From assembly GCA_944990035.1 (NCBI GenBank), contig CALYLX010000159.1, positions 1,834,489 through 1,898,488 on the forward strand: 64,000 nt of DNA, written 5' to 3'. Both the position numbers and the translations under genes were made by a program. Under the pieces are notes generated by a model. That model did not search any database, was not told the DNA's origin, and saw only the letters and a program-made list of their open reading frames with translations. Source of the stretch: Clitopilus passeckerianus. Lineage: Eukaryota > Basidiomycota > Agaricomycetes > Agaricales > Entolomataceae. Below, one piece after another: positions 23,897 to 36,246 of this stretch; the first letter of the stretch is position 1; each line of letters starts with the position of its first letter.

Positions 23897-25944
23897 TTAG
23901 TCGTCCTCGTCGCCATCATCTTCCATTATGGTCCCCACACCTCCGAACCTCGACCCCACAGGCAGCGAGAAGTTCTCAACACTGTCGAGGTCCTTCTCCA
24001 AATCAACACCATCCTCCCCCTCGCCCATGAATCCATCCTGAATGCCCGCTTGCTCGACGACGATCCGCAAACGCCTTATCTCCTGTCTGAGCTTCTCGAT
24101 CTCATCGTCCCTTCTATCCACACGTCCTTTAGCTGACGAATGTAGTCGTTTCCACACATCAGCAACTGAAGCTTGCTGACAGCCTTATTTGGACCTTCCT
24201 GGCCTGCCTTGGGCGGTCCACGGGGAGGAAGTGCACCAGGGAGGATAGGCTCGTCAGGATACCGTTCGTCTGTAGGAAGAGCAATAGGTGGAAGAAGGAG
24301 CCGGAGCTCGTCGTATTTGGCTTTGAGTGAGTCTCGGCGCTTTTGTTCGGCAGCTTTATGGGAGGATTTACGGATGACTGGGTCAGGGAGAGGGGCGAGG
24401 ATAGGTGTGGAGGTCCCAGGTTGGGTTGCGCCCATAGTAGGTGTGGATCCTGCTATGAAATTGGGAGGGTCAGCTTGTGAAACGCGAGGAAAGTGGATGC
24501 AAGAAAGTACCTGGACGGATGGCCTTGAGTGCCGGACTGACGAGAGAATTGCCCGCATTTGACGTTTTTCTTGTTGATGTCCTACGTGTAGGCTCACCCG
24601 TTGTTGCAGCAATTTTGGGAGTCGATGGAGCGGAATTTTTCGAGTTTGTAGGTTCAACGTTGAACTGCACCGTTGCTCCTCCCATCTGAGGCTGTGCATT
24701 GCCTGTATTCCTCGAGGTCGAAGCACCTGCGTTACTTGATCTGCTTCCCAGCCTGCCGAGGTTCATGATACTACCAGGAGTAACAGGCATTATCTGAGGG
24801 TTGAAAGCAGGGGAAGAGGTCATGCTCTGAGATGGGAAGATCCGTGGTGGCCCGCAGAGGCGGGAGGAGCAGGTGGGGGCATCGAGAGATCAACTGGAGA
24901 TGGGGAGTCTCCAGGGGATTCTCCAACTATGCTTCCTCTTCTCGAATTCGAACGTGTCGATTGGAAGAGTGGTGTCGAACTGGCTGATTTCGTGCCCCTT
25001 GTGTGACGCCTCGTTGTTGGCGTGGGGTTGACGGGGCGGATGGCGGGTGATTGCCTTTTCTTTGCTCGCTGTGAATGGGATTCGTCGCCACTCGACGAAG
25101 CATTGCGTTTGTTGTGGGCATGCGTGGTTGCTGTGAGGCCAGGGCTGGTCATAGGGGAAACGTCAAGGTTCAAATCTGGAGCCTGGGTATGGTTCAAAGG
25201 GGGGAAAGCAATGTGTTCTGGAGCAGACATCGGATATCTGTGAGAGGAATGCTGATAGGTGTCCAACGGAGAGACGGGATAGTTCATATCTTGTTGGTGG
25301 AAGTCGCTCCCGTTCAGTATCATCTCGGGAACCTCCACTGGCTGTCGGGGAGCGATATCTCCAGATGGGCCTAGACATCAAGCATAAAAATCAGGATTCG
25401 TGTTCAAATAATCTCTGAGTACACCCACCAGGTGTAGGGAGTCCGCTGAACTGATTTGGTTCACGCTGAGAATTAATGACAGGCGAAGTCATCATCCCAG
25501 CGGTTTGGCTGCTAATGAGCGCTATCTATGGTGTCGAATTATTAGTCAAAATAGGCTCGCTCCAGATTCGCCGACGACTTACTTGTGTCTGGAGAATCTG
25601 GTTCTGTAGCTGCTGTAGCTGCTGCAGTTGATTCAATTTGACCTGTTGCTCCAAAAGCGCCTGCGGTGTGAAAGTGGACGAGCTAGGATTAGATTGCGAG
25701 TCAATCCCCTGCATGTTCATCATGTTCCCAAGCATATCCATTGTCATCTGAGAGTTCAGAGGCATTTGAAGTCCAAACTGCATCGACTGCTGAGGTGCTT
25801 GCTGCTGTGGATTGAAGCCATACATCTGCTGCTGCTGCTGCTGTCATCAAGACCTTGTTGGTGGTGCTGATGGTGGTTATTCTGCTGGTCCATTGGGAAC
25901 AGACTGGACAAAAAGTCCCTCTGACTGCCATCGTGGGCGTCCAT
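23897..25944 (-). CDS. bHLH-leucine zipper transcription factor (three frame breaks)
   Basis: This is a nuclear DNA-binding protein. Exons, in reading order, are 25944-25583, 25525-25429, 25370-24511 and 24452-23897. The N-terminal half is rich in Gln, Ser and Pro, with a CAG run at 25826-25844, and resembles an activation region. The basic region SSHKAAEQKRRDSLKAKYDEL has His-Glu-Arg at the positions typical of CACGTG binders. A long loop of about 35 residues leads to helix 2 (NKAVSKLQLLMCGNDYIRQL), then a zipper-like helix (DEIEKLRQEIRRLRIVV) and an acidic tail. The frame slips at about 25826-25845, 24834-24836 and 24126-24127. Each is repaired by one extra base, and the sum then becomes 626 codons. 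If the last slip is real, the protein loses the zipper. The start is the ATG of MDAHDGSQ. Confidence 0.82.
25826..25844. repeat. CTG/CAG trinucleotide run
   Basis: A short run of six CTG units on the + strand codes glutamine in the bHLH gene on the minus strand. The reading frame changes at or next to this run, so its length in this assembly deserves a check. Confidence 0.7.
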
Positions 25945-27531
25945 GAGATTGTAGGTCGTGGTCAAGAGCAAACGCCAACTTAGCGATGAAAAGTTGAAGG
26001 GACCTGACCTTTTCAGGTTCGATCATGCGGAAAAACCACACACCCATCACCGCCTAAACCCGGCCCGATTTTCCACCTATGATCAGTTGTTCCAGACCAT
26101 TTCATTGTGAAATTCATTACTCATTATGACGACCATCCTTTTCAAGTTTTATTGGCCGCTAGAAATGCCCAACGTGCGTCTGGTGAATTTTCCTGATTTT
26201 TTAGACCTTCGACTTGCGGGAAAATGGCATCGAACCGGTGTATTAACTACTCTGGCCAAGCCTACTGCTCAGGAGGAATCAATGGCAGAACCTAATATTT
26301 GACACGATCGACATGCGGAGGGTTGCCGTGAGCAGTCTAAAGCCGTCCTAACTTGGTCTTGTTTTGTTTTGTCTTGTCCTGAAGTCATTCGGCACTTGTC
26401 GGCTGCGTGTTTACCAGGCTCCTCTCGCTTCTCTCCTCCACAACAAATGCTTTCAATCTTATCTTCACGTCCTTTGGAGCTGGAATATGTGACCTGAACA
26501 TATACAAGGCACCACACATAGGCTCTCAAGAACCCTCTTCCTTCTGGAACACACCTAAAGGCTGAAAACCTCCGGCGGCTCATGTAACCACCCTGGCTAC
26601 ACACCACATCCGGGACTTTTATGACAGGGCCTCCATCATGTGGTGATCTCAATATACGCCAATTCCATTCAATTATCTCTCTTGCCGCGGTATCGAACGA
26701 ATCCCTCGCCGTTTATATGGCACATCATCACCTTAACCCCCCTCATTGTCTCAACTGACCTGATTTAGACGTGATCTCTCTGCACTTCGACACTTGAGGC
26801 TACTCCGTATGGGTTCGGTGAGTACGCCGACTGCTTTACGTTAAGGTACGACGCTCACATGAACCTTCCTCGAATTCCTGCTCACACGACACGAAATGTT
26901 TAGACGTGGCGGGAATTGGGAGGATACAGCGGAAAGCACCGAGCCTTCGGCTGCCGGGAGGGATTCATTCTTCTGCTGAAGCTGCAAGATGAATCCCCCG
27001 CGAACAGCAGATGCATCAATAATCAGCACAGCGAATGAGGCGAGGGTATGATTGGGACGCCCTAGAATGGAAGCGAAGGAGAATACGAACTGTTCAAGTC
27101 CTAAAGTGTGCAGAACCCACGGAAACCCCGAATCTAGAACAGCATCTTTCCATGACAGTTCGTTGTGTTTTGAATGATCAAGTCGTGTGCGCTTCATTCC
27201 GCTGACAGACTGGATCCGTCTTGAGTTCGGATACGACAACCCTTTAGCTTCGGCCGTAATCTTATTATGAGCGGCTTACGAAGCGGCCAGAATGTCATTG
27301 CTATTCTCCTTCGGTAGTTTGAACTAAGTCCGTCCCCGTTGCGGAAGTTCGCAGAAGTGGGAATAGAAGCTGTAATTGTGTTATGTTATTCATCTTTCCT
27401 TCAAGTACGGAAAACATGTCTGGCTCCAATCAGGCTTAGGTGTCGCGCCAGGTCGCGCCAGGTACCAAGGAGACACGCAACAACAGACGCGGACTCACGA
27501 TAGACGCGCTCTTGCTTGGCCTATATCAATC
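25945..27531. other. intergenic, between divergent genes
   Basis: About 1.6 kb between the starts of the bHLH gene (-) and F-box-like copy A (+). Two minus-strand open stretches (26269-26652 and 26841-27239) look like chance: they show no domain, and no intron is needed or supported. I see nothing else. Confidence 0.4.
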
Positions 27532-29682
27532 ATGGACAGCTCAAGCTACAATGTCGCCAGTGCGAATGACTGCCTGGTAGCATCTCGAAACGCTACCCCA
27601 GATATGTGGATCTACTTCAACAGAACGAGCAACCTCTCAGCGGACGAAATGGCACAGGTTCACGCAATAACCCTCGTGCTGGATTGTGGTACCCAGACGG
27701 GCGTAGCAAGCGTTCGTTTGCTGGTGGTCAAGAAACCTAACACCCAGAGAGAACCAGACAGCGTGAGCATAAATCTTGCCGAGTTCCAATCTCTAATCTG
27801 TCTCTCAATGGGCAGCAATTGGACGATTTTATTGCTCCGTATCATATCAACCCCTTCGATAACGACAGATACTCGGCCCGTCGTGCGTATTCGGACGCGG
27901 CCAGAGAAAGGACCCAAGTCCGTTCTGTTCTCCTGGCACGGAAGCGTCAATTGGACCAGGCCAATCAGCTAGGGAGGTCGCCTCTCACCGTGTTACTGGA
28001 GTACACAGCGGGGGAAGACTCTAGTGATGGGGATCCTGCTCCGTACTCTCTTCGCCTGCTGAAATCAGGTTCAGAATCTCTCGTCAGCCTGGGAAGCTAT
28101 CCGGTTGTTTACGACAGGTTGATGAATATCTCGGATTCAAAATGCGGCATACACCTATTGCTAACATCCAGCCACTGGTTTGCAACTAGTATATTCATGA
28201 CTCATGAATACCCGTTGCTGGAGAACTATATCATCCGGATTCTACCACAGGGAAAATACCGGCGCCCACTGCCTATCCTTCCTACTCACATCATCACCTC
28301 AGTTGCCGACTGGAATTTCGATGGCACAAGCTTCACCTGGGCATCGGAACTTATGAACTACGCTCTGGTGCAAAAGAGCTGGTTACACGTACTGGGACTC
28401 TTCTGGAAGCATGTCGGTCACGCGGATGTGAGGTTTGTACGCAACCCACGCGGCCTGGCTAGTGTTTTAGAGTCCCACCCCGAGTTGGGAAAGCATTTTA
28501 TTCGATACAACGATGGAATGATACCACTTCATGACAGAATCACGTCCCTGGAATCCCGTTATGTTTTACGGAATACAACGACTCAGGATCGTGAATGGGC
28601 CACTACAACCATCCTTCGAATGGCAACAAGACTCGAAGACATGCGCCTGCTCAACCCACCCAGTTTTGGGGTGGTTAAATCATTCCTACCCTCTCTGCGA
28701 CATAGTATCCGTAGTTTCACGTGTCATGTTGAGACCTATAATCGTGGGGCCCACAATTATCTCTACGAACTGCTGACCTCATCCGTGCTTGGGTACATCT
28801 CGAGGACCTGAATATCACATTTTCCTCATATGCTGCTGGTGGTGTTGAACAGTACGTCCAACGTCTCTCAGATAGGTATTCCAGCAAATTGGCTAATGAT
28901 TTGTTGAATTGACTAGCTGGTCTACTAGTGTCAGTATACTACCTGTCCGAGGTGGGAACAAACCTGACCAAGTTTCATCATTGTAGCCAGTACACGAAAC
29001 CGCGTACAGCCTGAAAGCGCTTACCTTGTCCAACATGGTGTCTCAAATCCGATGCCCTCGGCTTGAAGACATCTCTAGTCACTGGTTTCGCAGCCTATTT
29101 TCCGCTTCAAACCAACGTTTGGCTCATCTCAAGCTAGCGGCCATTGTGGGCTTATCAGCAAACGATCTGCGCTACGTGTTCGCTCTGGCAAAAGCTACGC
29201 TAGAGAGCCTGTTCATCGTGAGATGCACGATTACAGACCGCGCCATATATGAATCTAATGGTGAACAATTTTTCGACGTTCATCTGTCGGGCCTGGAGAA
29301 TTTGAAGGAGGTCACGATTCAAGAGGATCTTGCTTCCCCTTTTTGCTTGACAAGGAAACCCTGCAGGGGGAAAAGGTCGGGGAAAATCTGCATAGACAAC
29401 GTCAACGCTGCGTGGTTGTCGCAAGACTGTAGGATCACGTTGGCGGAGGCATTGTCGAACTCTTGTTGGTCAGAAGTCATGATCACTCCTCGACGCATGA
29501 TACGAATCCACAACATCTTGGAAATCGTGGCGAGCATGGGAATTAACGGAAACGTGGGTATAACTGTTTGGATGCACTTTAAATTTTATTTTTGGCTTAT
29601 TCATTACCTGCAGCTCGTAGGAAACGGACGAACGATCCGTATCATCAAGAGGTTTGCCCAGGCCCCTAATCCTTTGCAGTGA
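27532..29682 (+). CDS. F-box/LRR-like protein of unknown function, copy A (one-base frameshift)
   Basis: This is the first of two tandem paralogs in a family I recognise only loosely. Exons are 27532-27762, 27816-28851, 28917-28929, 28987-29553 and 29614-29682. A region near residue 240 (ILPTHIITSV to YALVQKSWLHVLGLFW) resembles the F-box-like opening of many mushroom proteins. The last third has repeated leucine-rich stretches such as NQRLAHLKLAAIVGLS and LENLKEVTIQ. The exon sum is one short of a multiple of three. Against copy B, one G is missing near 28773-28775 (ctgacctc against ttggactt), which shifts the frame in exon 2 just before the 13-nt exon. It would be about 638 aa if corrected. 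No known substrate or partner. Confidence 0.6.
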
Positions 29683-30027
29683 CCGCGCCTTCCCCTAGAA
29701 AATTTCAGTAGGAGAAGGGTGCAATCTTAAACTCGCCGAGAAGGGCAGTGTTCCGTCTATATAGAAGCCATCCCAACGTTGTATAGTACCTTCCTTGCCA
29801 GGAACAAAGTTCGTACACATGACACAATGGATCAGGTCTGGACGAGCTCTTGTTGGAATTACATATGTGAACATCTATGCCGTCACTGGTAGCGTTACCA
29901 TTATATATTGTACCGTTACAGGGTGACCTTTCGCCTTCTTCAACATTCAGACACGAGGACGGCCAGAAAAAAAACGCTGCGCCTACTCAGAGCATACAAA
30001 GAAGAACACTTCTTACGCATTACTATC
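29683..30027. other. intergenic, F-box-like copy A to small membrane gene
   Basis: About 345 bases holding the end of copy A and the promoter of the following gene. No other feature seen. Confidence 0.5.
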
Positions 30028-30684
30028 ATGGCTCTTTTTCAACGCTTGGGTTTCTACCTTCTCCCTTTCAGCTTTCTGACATCCATGTTTCCTGGCCTCG
30101 TGGCATTGGACTGTTGGGGACTTATTCGTCTTCCAGTTTTTGGTGGGGTATTGGGTGAAAAGGAACTAGGCTGGATGGGGTCTATTGGCTTGATTCTGGC
30201 AGCGATATTCTCAGCAACTGCACTTGTGAATTGGTTCGTTTGGGTGAAGAATTTGCTATCAAGCTGGATGCAACCAGTATGTCCATTTCGTCCATTATTC
30301 AAGTCTTCATAGCACTTTCTTTGGGCGATTCACTCACCTATATTATCCCAGCCAAGGGTTACAATTTACCTCCCTCCTCCAAGAACTCGAGCAGAGAGAA
30401 GGCATCTCTTTGAAAGAGTCTATCTCGATCAGTTCGAATATTTATATCGGCTCCACCCCGCAGGGTGGCTCTTTTCGTCTTCAACCACACCTGTCGAAGT
30501 TGGCTGCCCCAGATGGAAACAGCTAGTAAGGGAGGAGATAGTTGAGTGGGTTAGGGAAAGTCGGCTCCGCTCCTCGCATCAGGGACCCTGGAATGAGAAG
30601 GCATATAAACATGAGATCAAGGAATTTGTGGGTCTGTTTGAGAGGAGGTTGGGCATTAGTTTGAGTATTGAGGAGGGAAGGTAG
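30028..30684 (+). CDS. small membrane protein of unknown function (193 aa, two exons)
   Basis: I assembled this gene from two exons in different frames: 30028-30276 (83 codons) and 30352-30684 (110 codons plus TAG), split by a 75-nt GTATGT...CCCAG intron. Exon 1 codes two membrane segments: LGFYLLPFSFLTSMFPGLVA and IGLILAAIFSATALVNWFV. Exon 2 codes a soluble, charged, helical tail with RAERRHLFERVYLDQFEYL and ending GISLSIEEGR. No family is recognised. The frame is open across the junction and the composition is protein-like. It lies between two F-box-like paralogs on the same strand. Confidence 0.62.
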
Positions 30685-31322
30685 AATATCGATAAACGCC
30701 AACGTTCGCGAAGGAAGAAGAAGAGAAATTGGAGGGAGTCGGATGAGAAGGTCTAGAGCTGGTGGCAGTAGCTATATAGCTTCTCTCGGCCGAGCAGGCA
30801 AAAAAAGATTACTCGTCCATAATTCGTACACTGTGGTTGATAGTGGTTTGTGTGGGGTCACCTACTCCAGAACATCAAATGAGTAATCCACCATGTCGTA
30901 TATTTCAGTGAGCCTAGAGATGTGATCATGATTGCTTGCGCCGCCGGTATACGGCGTACTGCGCGCACGTCCGAGTTTGATATAGGTGTAAGTGGGTGCT
31001 TCAGGGCATTCACCCTTAGGCGACGCCGGCCACCAAGGAGGCGCGTGGAAACAAAGAGCGGCCAGTATCGAAGGCACGTTTAGAACTTGTTCAAGGAGAG
31101 TTATGGGAAAGTCAAATTATAATTTGCGAACGGCTATGCAAACAAATGACGATGTACATCGACTAAGAATTCACAGTACTAGGATCGGATCACTAGAACT
31201 GAAGAATATTTACGTCTGGGTTCCATGAAATTTGACCTGCGCCGAGAGGACACGTGCAGTATTGCGACTGTTCAGGGATAGGAAAACAACGTGTTCCTCC
31301 TTGTCCTCTTCCCACTGTTTTG
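30685..31322. other. intergenic, small membrane gene to F-box-like copy B
   Basis: About 640 bases with no supported gene or repeat; it holds the promoter of F-box-like copy B. Confidence 0.5.
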
Positions 31323-33573
31323 ATGATGTCGATTCAAGTTCCAAGCAACTTAACCCAAGGTTTGGAAGTGACTCGAGACACCACCAAAGATATGTGGCTC
31401 TACTTCAACAAAACGAGGAGCCGCGTACACGCAAAAGTAGATCCAATCTGTGCAATCTCGCTCATGCTGGATGATGGAACCTGGGCGGGTGTATCACACC
31501 TTCGTTTACTGGTGCTTAAGAAACCAAAGGCTTCGGCAGAACCAGACGTCGTGAGTGTGGAAACCTCCTGACTTCGACCATTGTCCTGACCTGAACGGCT
31601 AGTACTTATTCGACTTGACTACAGCCTACCCTTTTGTCAATGAATCGGACTACGGCAGAGACGGGAACTATTATTCTAAAGTGTTTCAAAACACCACCAG
31701 ATTCCGTTCCAATCTCCGCGCACAGAAAGATTCTAAACGGCATTTGGATGGCTTTGCCTGTTGCCCGTTGCCAACGGCCAAAACGACCCTCACGGTCGTG
31801 CTCGAATACCGTTTCAGCCAGAACCATGGCGGTGATTTTCGGTACTCTTTCCAACCGCTCAAATCCGCCCCGTACTGCGCACGAGGGGCGGATACAGATC
31901 CTTTGACCCAACTCGGTTTGGACAGCCTGAGCTATAATATTGTCTATGACAGGATGGTCAATATCTCCGAGTCTGATCGTGGCATACACTTGCTTCTGAC
32001 ATCTAGTCATATGTATGCCAGTCAAGATGATCACTCTCGCCTTCCCCAGTTCCTAGAGAATTATACCATTCGCGTTCTCCCTACACAGAGGTGTCGGCGG
32101 ACACGCCCCATTCTTCCGACTCATATAATCACCTTAGCCGTGAATTTTACTTTTGATGGGTCTCTCACTTGGGCATCGGAGCTCATGAACTATGCGCTAG
32201 TTCAAAGATGCTGGTCGCACGTACTAGACCTCTATTGGCGACGGCTAGGTCGCGAGGATGGGTTCGTGGTACGCAACCCGCTAGGCTTGGCCAAAACCCT
32301 AGAATTCCGTCCCGAACTCGGAAGGCACTTCATTGCATACGGTGACTCCAAAATTCCGCTTCAGATTTCCAACGTTGGCTTGTCTGAGCAAGCCCGTTAT
32401 ATTTTCAAGAATACGAGAACTCAAGACAGAGAAAGGGCAGTCATCGCTATCATGAAAACGGCAACAAGACTTGAGGATTTGCACCTATTCATGGCGCCCA
32501 GCTATACGTTGGTCAAATCGATGCTACCTACCCTGCAATGTATAAGAGTTTTCAAGTGCCATCTCGGGGACGTTCTCTGGACCAGCGGTCATCTCTATGA
32601 ACTGTTGGACTTGATTCATGGTTGGGAACATTTAGAGCGCCTGTCTATCCTCTTTTGTTCTACTTCGGCCGCTAAGTTTGAGAAGTGAGTTCAACGACTC
32701 TTTTTCAGACCGTGTGATGCGTTTGCTAATGATACCAATTAGCAGGGCGATCCCGGTCGGTGAACTACCAGTCTCAGGGCTGAACATTTCCTGATCAAGT
32801 TTATTTATCCAGCCAGCACTCAAAACAGCCTATGCCCTTAAGGACCTGTATTTACACAGGACAATACCCCCCCGTCGCGGGGAACTTGATAAAGCCATGT
32901 ACAGCGACTGGTTCCGGGGTTTATTCTCGGCTCAAAACCAACGATTGGCTCATCTAAGGCTAGTGGCCATCGATTTGTTAGCGGAGGATATCCGCCATGT
33001 GTTTGCTCTAGCAAGAGGTACTCTAGAGTGTGTTCGCATTGAAAAGTGCAGAGTTCAGTACGAGCCCACCCCTATGTTCACTAATGGCGAACGACCCATG
33101 GACATTCATCTGACGGATATGGAAAATCTAATGGATGTCAATATCCAACAGGACCTTGTCTCGTCTTTATGCTTAATAAGAAAGCACAATAGGGGACACA
33201 GGTCGGGTCAGATATACCTACAAGATGTCACTGCTGAGAGATGGTTGCATTCTTGCGATTGCGGCATCACCCTTCCAGAAGCATTGTCGAAGTCTTTCTG
33301 GTCAGAAGTCGTAATCGATGCAAAGAACAGGGTGGAATTTTTACTGTTCTGGGAAGCCTTGGCGAGCCTGGGGATTAAAGGCAAGGTGGGTAGAACTGTA
33401 CAGCTTGGAAGTTTTAATAGTGCGGTTGGCTAATCCAACACTCACAGCGTGAAGGATACGGACCAGGTGCCAAGAGGATGAGGATAGATTTGTCCCACTC
33501 CCTTATCCCTCGACATAACGATGCAGCCCATTTTCAGTGTCCAAAAACTAGAGTTTCGATACATACGGGATAA
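31323..33573 (+). CDS. F-box/LRR-like protein of unknown function, copy B
   Basis: This is the intact paralog of copy A, 673 aa, with the same five-exon plan: 31323-31550, 31603-32684, 32743-32755, 32813-33385 and 33448-33573. ATG codons occur at 31323 and 31326 and either could be used. The F-box-like stretch is ILPTHIITLAV to YALVQRCWSHVLDLYW, followed by leucine-rich stretches (WEHLERLSILF, QNQRLAHLRLVAIDLL, MENLMDVNIQ). The third exon is only 13 nt and has the same length in copy A, which supports the splicing. The N-terminus (DMWLYFNKT, LRLLVLKKP) is also shared. If the F-box is genuine, the protein would act in SCF ubiquitin ligases; this is inference. Confidence 0.68.
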
Positions 33574-33725
33574 GGGGCGGTTAAGAATCGAAATTACAAT
33601 TTTGCTACGAAAACCAGACGACGACAAAGAAACCCGCAACTGGACCACACCTACAAGCTTCGTAATTAGAAATATCTCTAATATTTAGGCAATTTTAATA
33701 TTTGTCTGCCGTCCCTCCTGATACC

Positions 33726-35909
33726 TTAGTCCATGCGTCTGACGGGCTTCGGTACCAGGCTCCACACGACCAACAAGCAACCCATCATCGATACCAACCT
33801 ATCCATCACAAGCAACACCATTCATGAGCGACCACTCCCTTATGACTGGAGAAATGACACTCACCAAGGCTGCAAAGCCTGGATCCCAAACTTCTGCGAG
33901 AGAACACCAGTGAGGAACGGAAGGGCCGCGGAGCCTGTCATTCCAATACCCGTGATCCAGCCGAGGGCGACGGTGAATAGCCAGCGGGGGATGAGGGTGG
34001 TTGCGTGCGAGACAAGGAGCGGGAACATTGGGCCTAGAGCCATCCCGGCAAGGGAGACCTGTAAGAATTGGATTGATCAGTTGGATCTTTCGAAGAGGCA
34101 GAAGGAAAACGTACGGCGACGGCGTTTCCGATGACGGAGGGGACGAACCAGATCGTGAGTTCGAGGCTGACGGAGGACGTTGACGTTTGATGCTTGTTTA
34201 ATATATAGGTTGAAAGGGTACTCACCCAATCGTTACGATGGTGTAAAGGAAGATTGCACGACGTGGGCCGAGCTACCGCGAAGATGTCAGGAATTGTTCG
34301 AGTCGAGATTGGTGTACTCACCCTCTTGTTCAACCACATCAATCCAATACGACCAAGCGTAAGACCTTCAGAATCGAAGTCTCAATTTGGATCATCTCCA
34401 GTTTAACACCTGCCGGACTGACCTCCAAAGAATCCAGAGGAAATATACCCAGCACTATGTCCACCGCCTCTCTGCTCAATAACGTATGTAACGATCCATC
34501 CTCCGATAGTAACCTCGATACCGATGTACACGATGGCAAATATAGCCAACAGGTGAACGGCCTTGAGTTTGACGATCTGGTGGAACTTGCTGTCGCGGGT
34601 GGTTGTCTGAGCTTCGTCTGGGGCTTGACCGGATTCCGCGAGGATGGCTACAGGGAGTTGAAAAGCCATATAAGCAATGGGAATAATCAAGGAAAGGAAG
34701 AATGGGACTCACTTTCAGCATTTTTAAGGCGGAAAACGAGGATGAGGATGATGGTGTTCGTAACAGCGAGAGCTGTAGAAACGAGGTAGTGGAAAGTCCA
34801 ATGCTTTTGAGACGAGAAGTATGTCGCTACAAACGGTGAGGTAAAGGCACCCAAACCTGAGGTTCGTCATTGTCGTCAGAACCTCTCATGCCTTTGACGC
34901 TAGGAGCTGGCGTACCGTAGAGCCCATGCATAATGCCCAGTTTCGTTGACATGTGTTGTTTCAGACTACCAACGAATCCATTTGCTTGAGCGTTCTGCGA
35001 ACAGCCTTAGCTTGATTATGAGAGATAGAGAGGGTATAGAAATCACCTGTAGTGCCATTCCAAAGCCAGTGAGTGTGTTCGCCGCGACCATGACTGCGAA
35101 AGGAGGCTGAGGCGCTTGAATAACATATGCCGTGAGCTGGAAGCACGAGCCGATGACCATAATCTAGAGGTGCAATCCATGAAGGATTATATGGCATAAA
35201 ATACGGGGCTTTCTGACCTTCCCAAAACCAATACGGTCGTTCAACCAGACATTCAAGCCGGATCCGATAATGAAGCCCTGAAAGGGATGGATACCAATGA
35301 AGACGAAGAGGAGAGGAAACAATTTACGGCACAGTTAGACACGAAGTAGAGTGAAACGATAAAAAAGCCAATCTGAAGCTCAAAGTGAGTAAATTGCTCA
35401 AATCGGTCATGGCATAGTCTTACGTGGTAGGTACTCTGGAAGACAGGTAGAAGAGGCCCAGTTGAGCCGTCGTTCCATCCCTCAACGAACAAAGCCCATC
35501 CAAGAGCAGCAAAGTGAATATTCCCTATCCTCTGGAACTTTCGAAGCTCTGCGGCGCTATGAGTAGTCAAGCCTTGTGCATCAGACGCTGTGGTGTTTGG
35601 TAGGCTGGGTACCGCACTTAGTTCTTCGCGAGCTGATTGGCCGTCGATTTTGGAGAGGCTGACAGAGGAGGTTCGAATAATCGTGTTTGTATTTCGTGAG
35701 ATAGCTGAGAGACGCCGTGTGGGCTGAGAGAGATGAGAGGGGATTGCTCGAAGTTCGTGGATCTCATGAGAGTCGTCGTCGTCGTCGTCGTCTGCGATGG
35801 CAGACTCGTCCATTCTAGCCTTCAGAGCAGCCTCTTGCCGAAGCGCAGCAGGTGGATAGACATGAGCGGGAGGCACAGCTAGAGGTTGAGGAAGAGAAGC
35901 GGTCGACAT
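33726..35909 (-). CDS. MFS transporter, BSC6-like, copy 2 (divergent)
   Basis: This is a multi-pass MFS transporter related to copies 1 and 3-5 but clearly more distant. The ATG is at 35909 and the stop at 33726-33728; it is split by about ten short introns. The N-terminal tail is long (about 140 residues) and includes a poly-Asp run coded by a GTC repeat at 35772-35793. Shared family stretches are EGWNDGSTGPLLPVFQSTYH, TIGGWIVTYVIEQRGGG and ALGWITGIGMTGSAALPFL. The last exon codes VSMMGCLLVVWSLVPKPV to the stop. No frame break was found, though I did not fix every exon edge. It is divergent from the Aly/REF gene, with about 340 bases between the two starts. Confidence 0.82.
35772..35793. repeat. 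GTC/GAC trinucleotide run
   Basis: Seven consecutive triplets on the + strand code an aspartate run in the N-terminal tail of MFS copy 2 (minus strand). It is a simple coding microsatellite. Confidence 0.75.
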
Positions 35910-36246
35910 TGGAATTTAGTACAGAGAGAAATGTAAGGACTTGCCTTTATGACTGTATGTACAGTTGAGATCACGATAAGCACCCTGGTTCCGGGCTAAA
36001 CATCAAGAGATAAATGAATATTTGAATGCCCTACCATGCCTTGTGTTCTGGCATGTCAGAAGGTTCGACACATTTGGGTGTCGATGAGTAATTAGCATAG
36101 GGTTCGTGGGAGCGGCGAATCATCGGATATTTGTACCCCGAAACGTCCAATCTGTTATTTGCACTTGTTGTTCAGAGCCTTCTGCTACGATAGTTGAGCA
36201 ACGCGTCTTTGACCAATACACAACACACTCAACGACGACCAGAGCG
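35910..36246. promoter_or_regulatory. shared divergent promoter, MFS copy 2 and Aly/REF
   Basis: These 337 bases separate two start codons pointing away from each other, so both promoters must lie here. No clear TATA box or known operator is seen. The frame of the Aly/REF gene is open upstream to 36106, but the ATG at 36247 is the likelier start. Confidence 0.5.

Noticed and set aside
24820..24910. Possible 72-nt intron (GTTGAT...CTCAG) that would repair the bHLH frame
   Set aside because: The donor is poor and the removed residues (PVDLSMPPPAPPAS) look like protein; a missing C in the CCC run is simpler. Not fully excluded.
26269..26652. 127-codon open stretch on the minus strand
   Set aside because: Composition is not protein-like (many Cys, Arg and short runs) and no homology is recognised.
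26841..27239. 132-codon open stretch on the minus strand
   Set aside because: No domain, no good start context and no intron structure; likely chance in a 1.6-kb gap.
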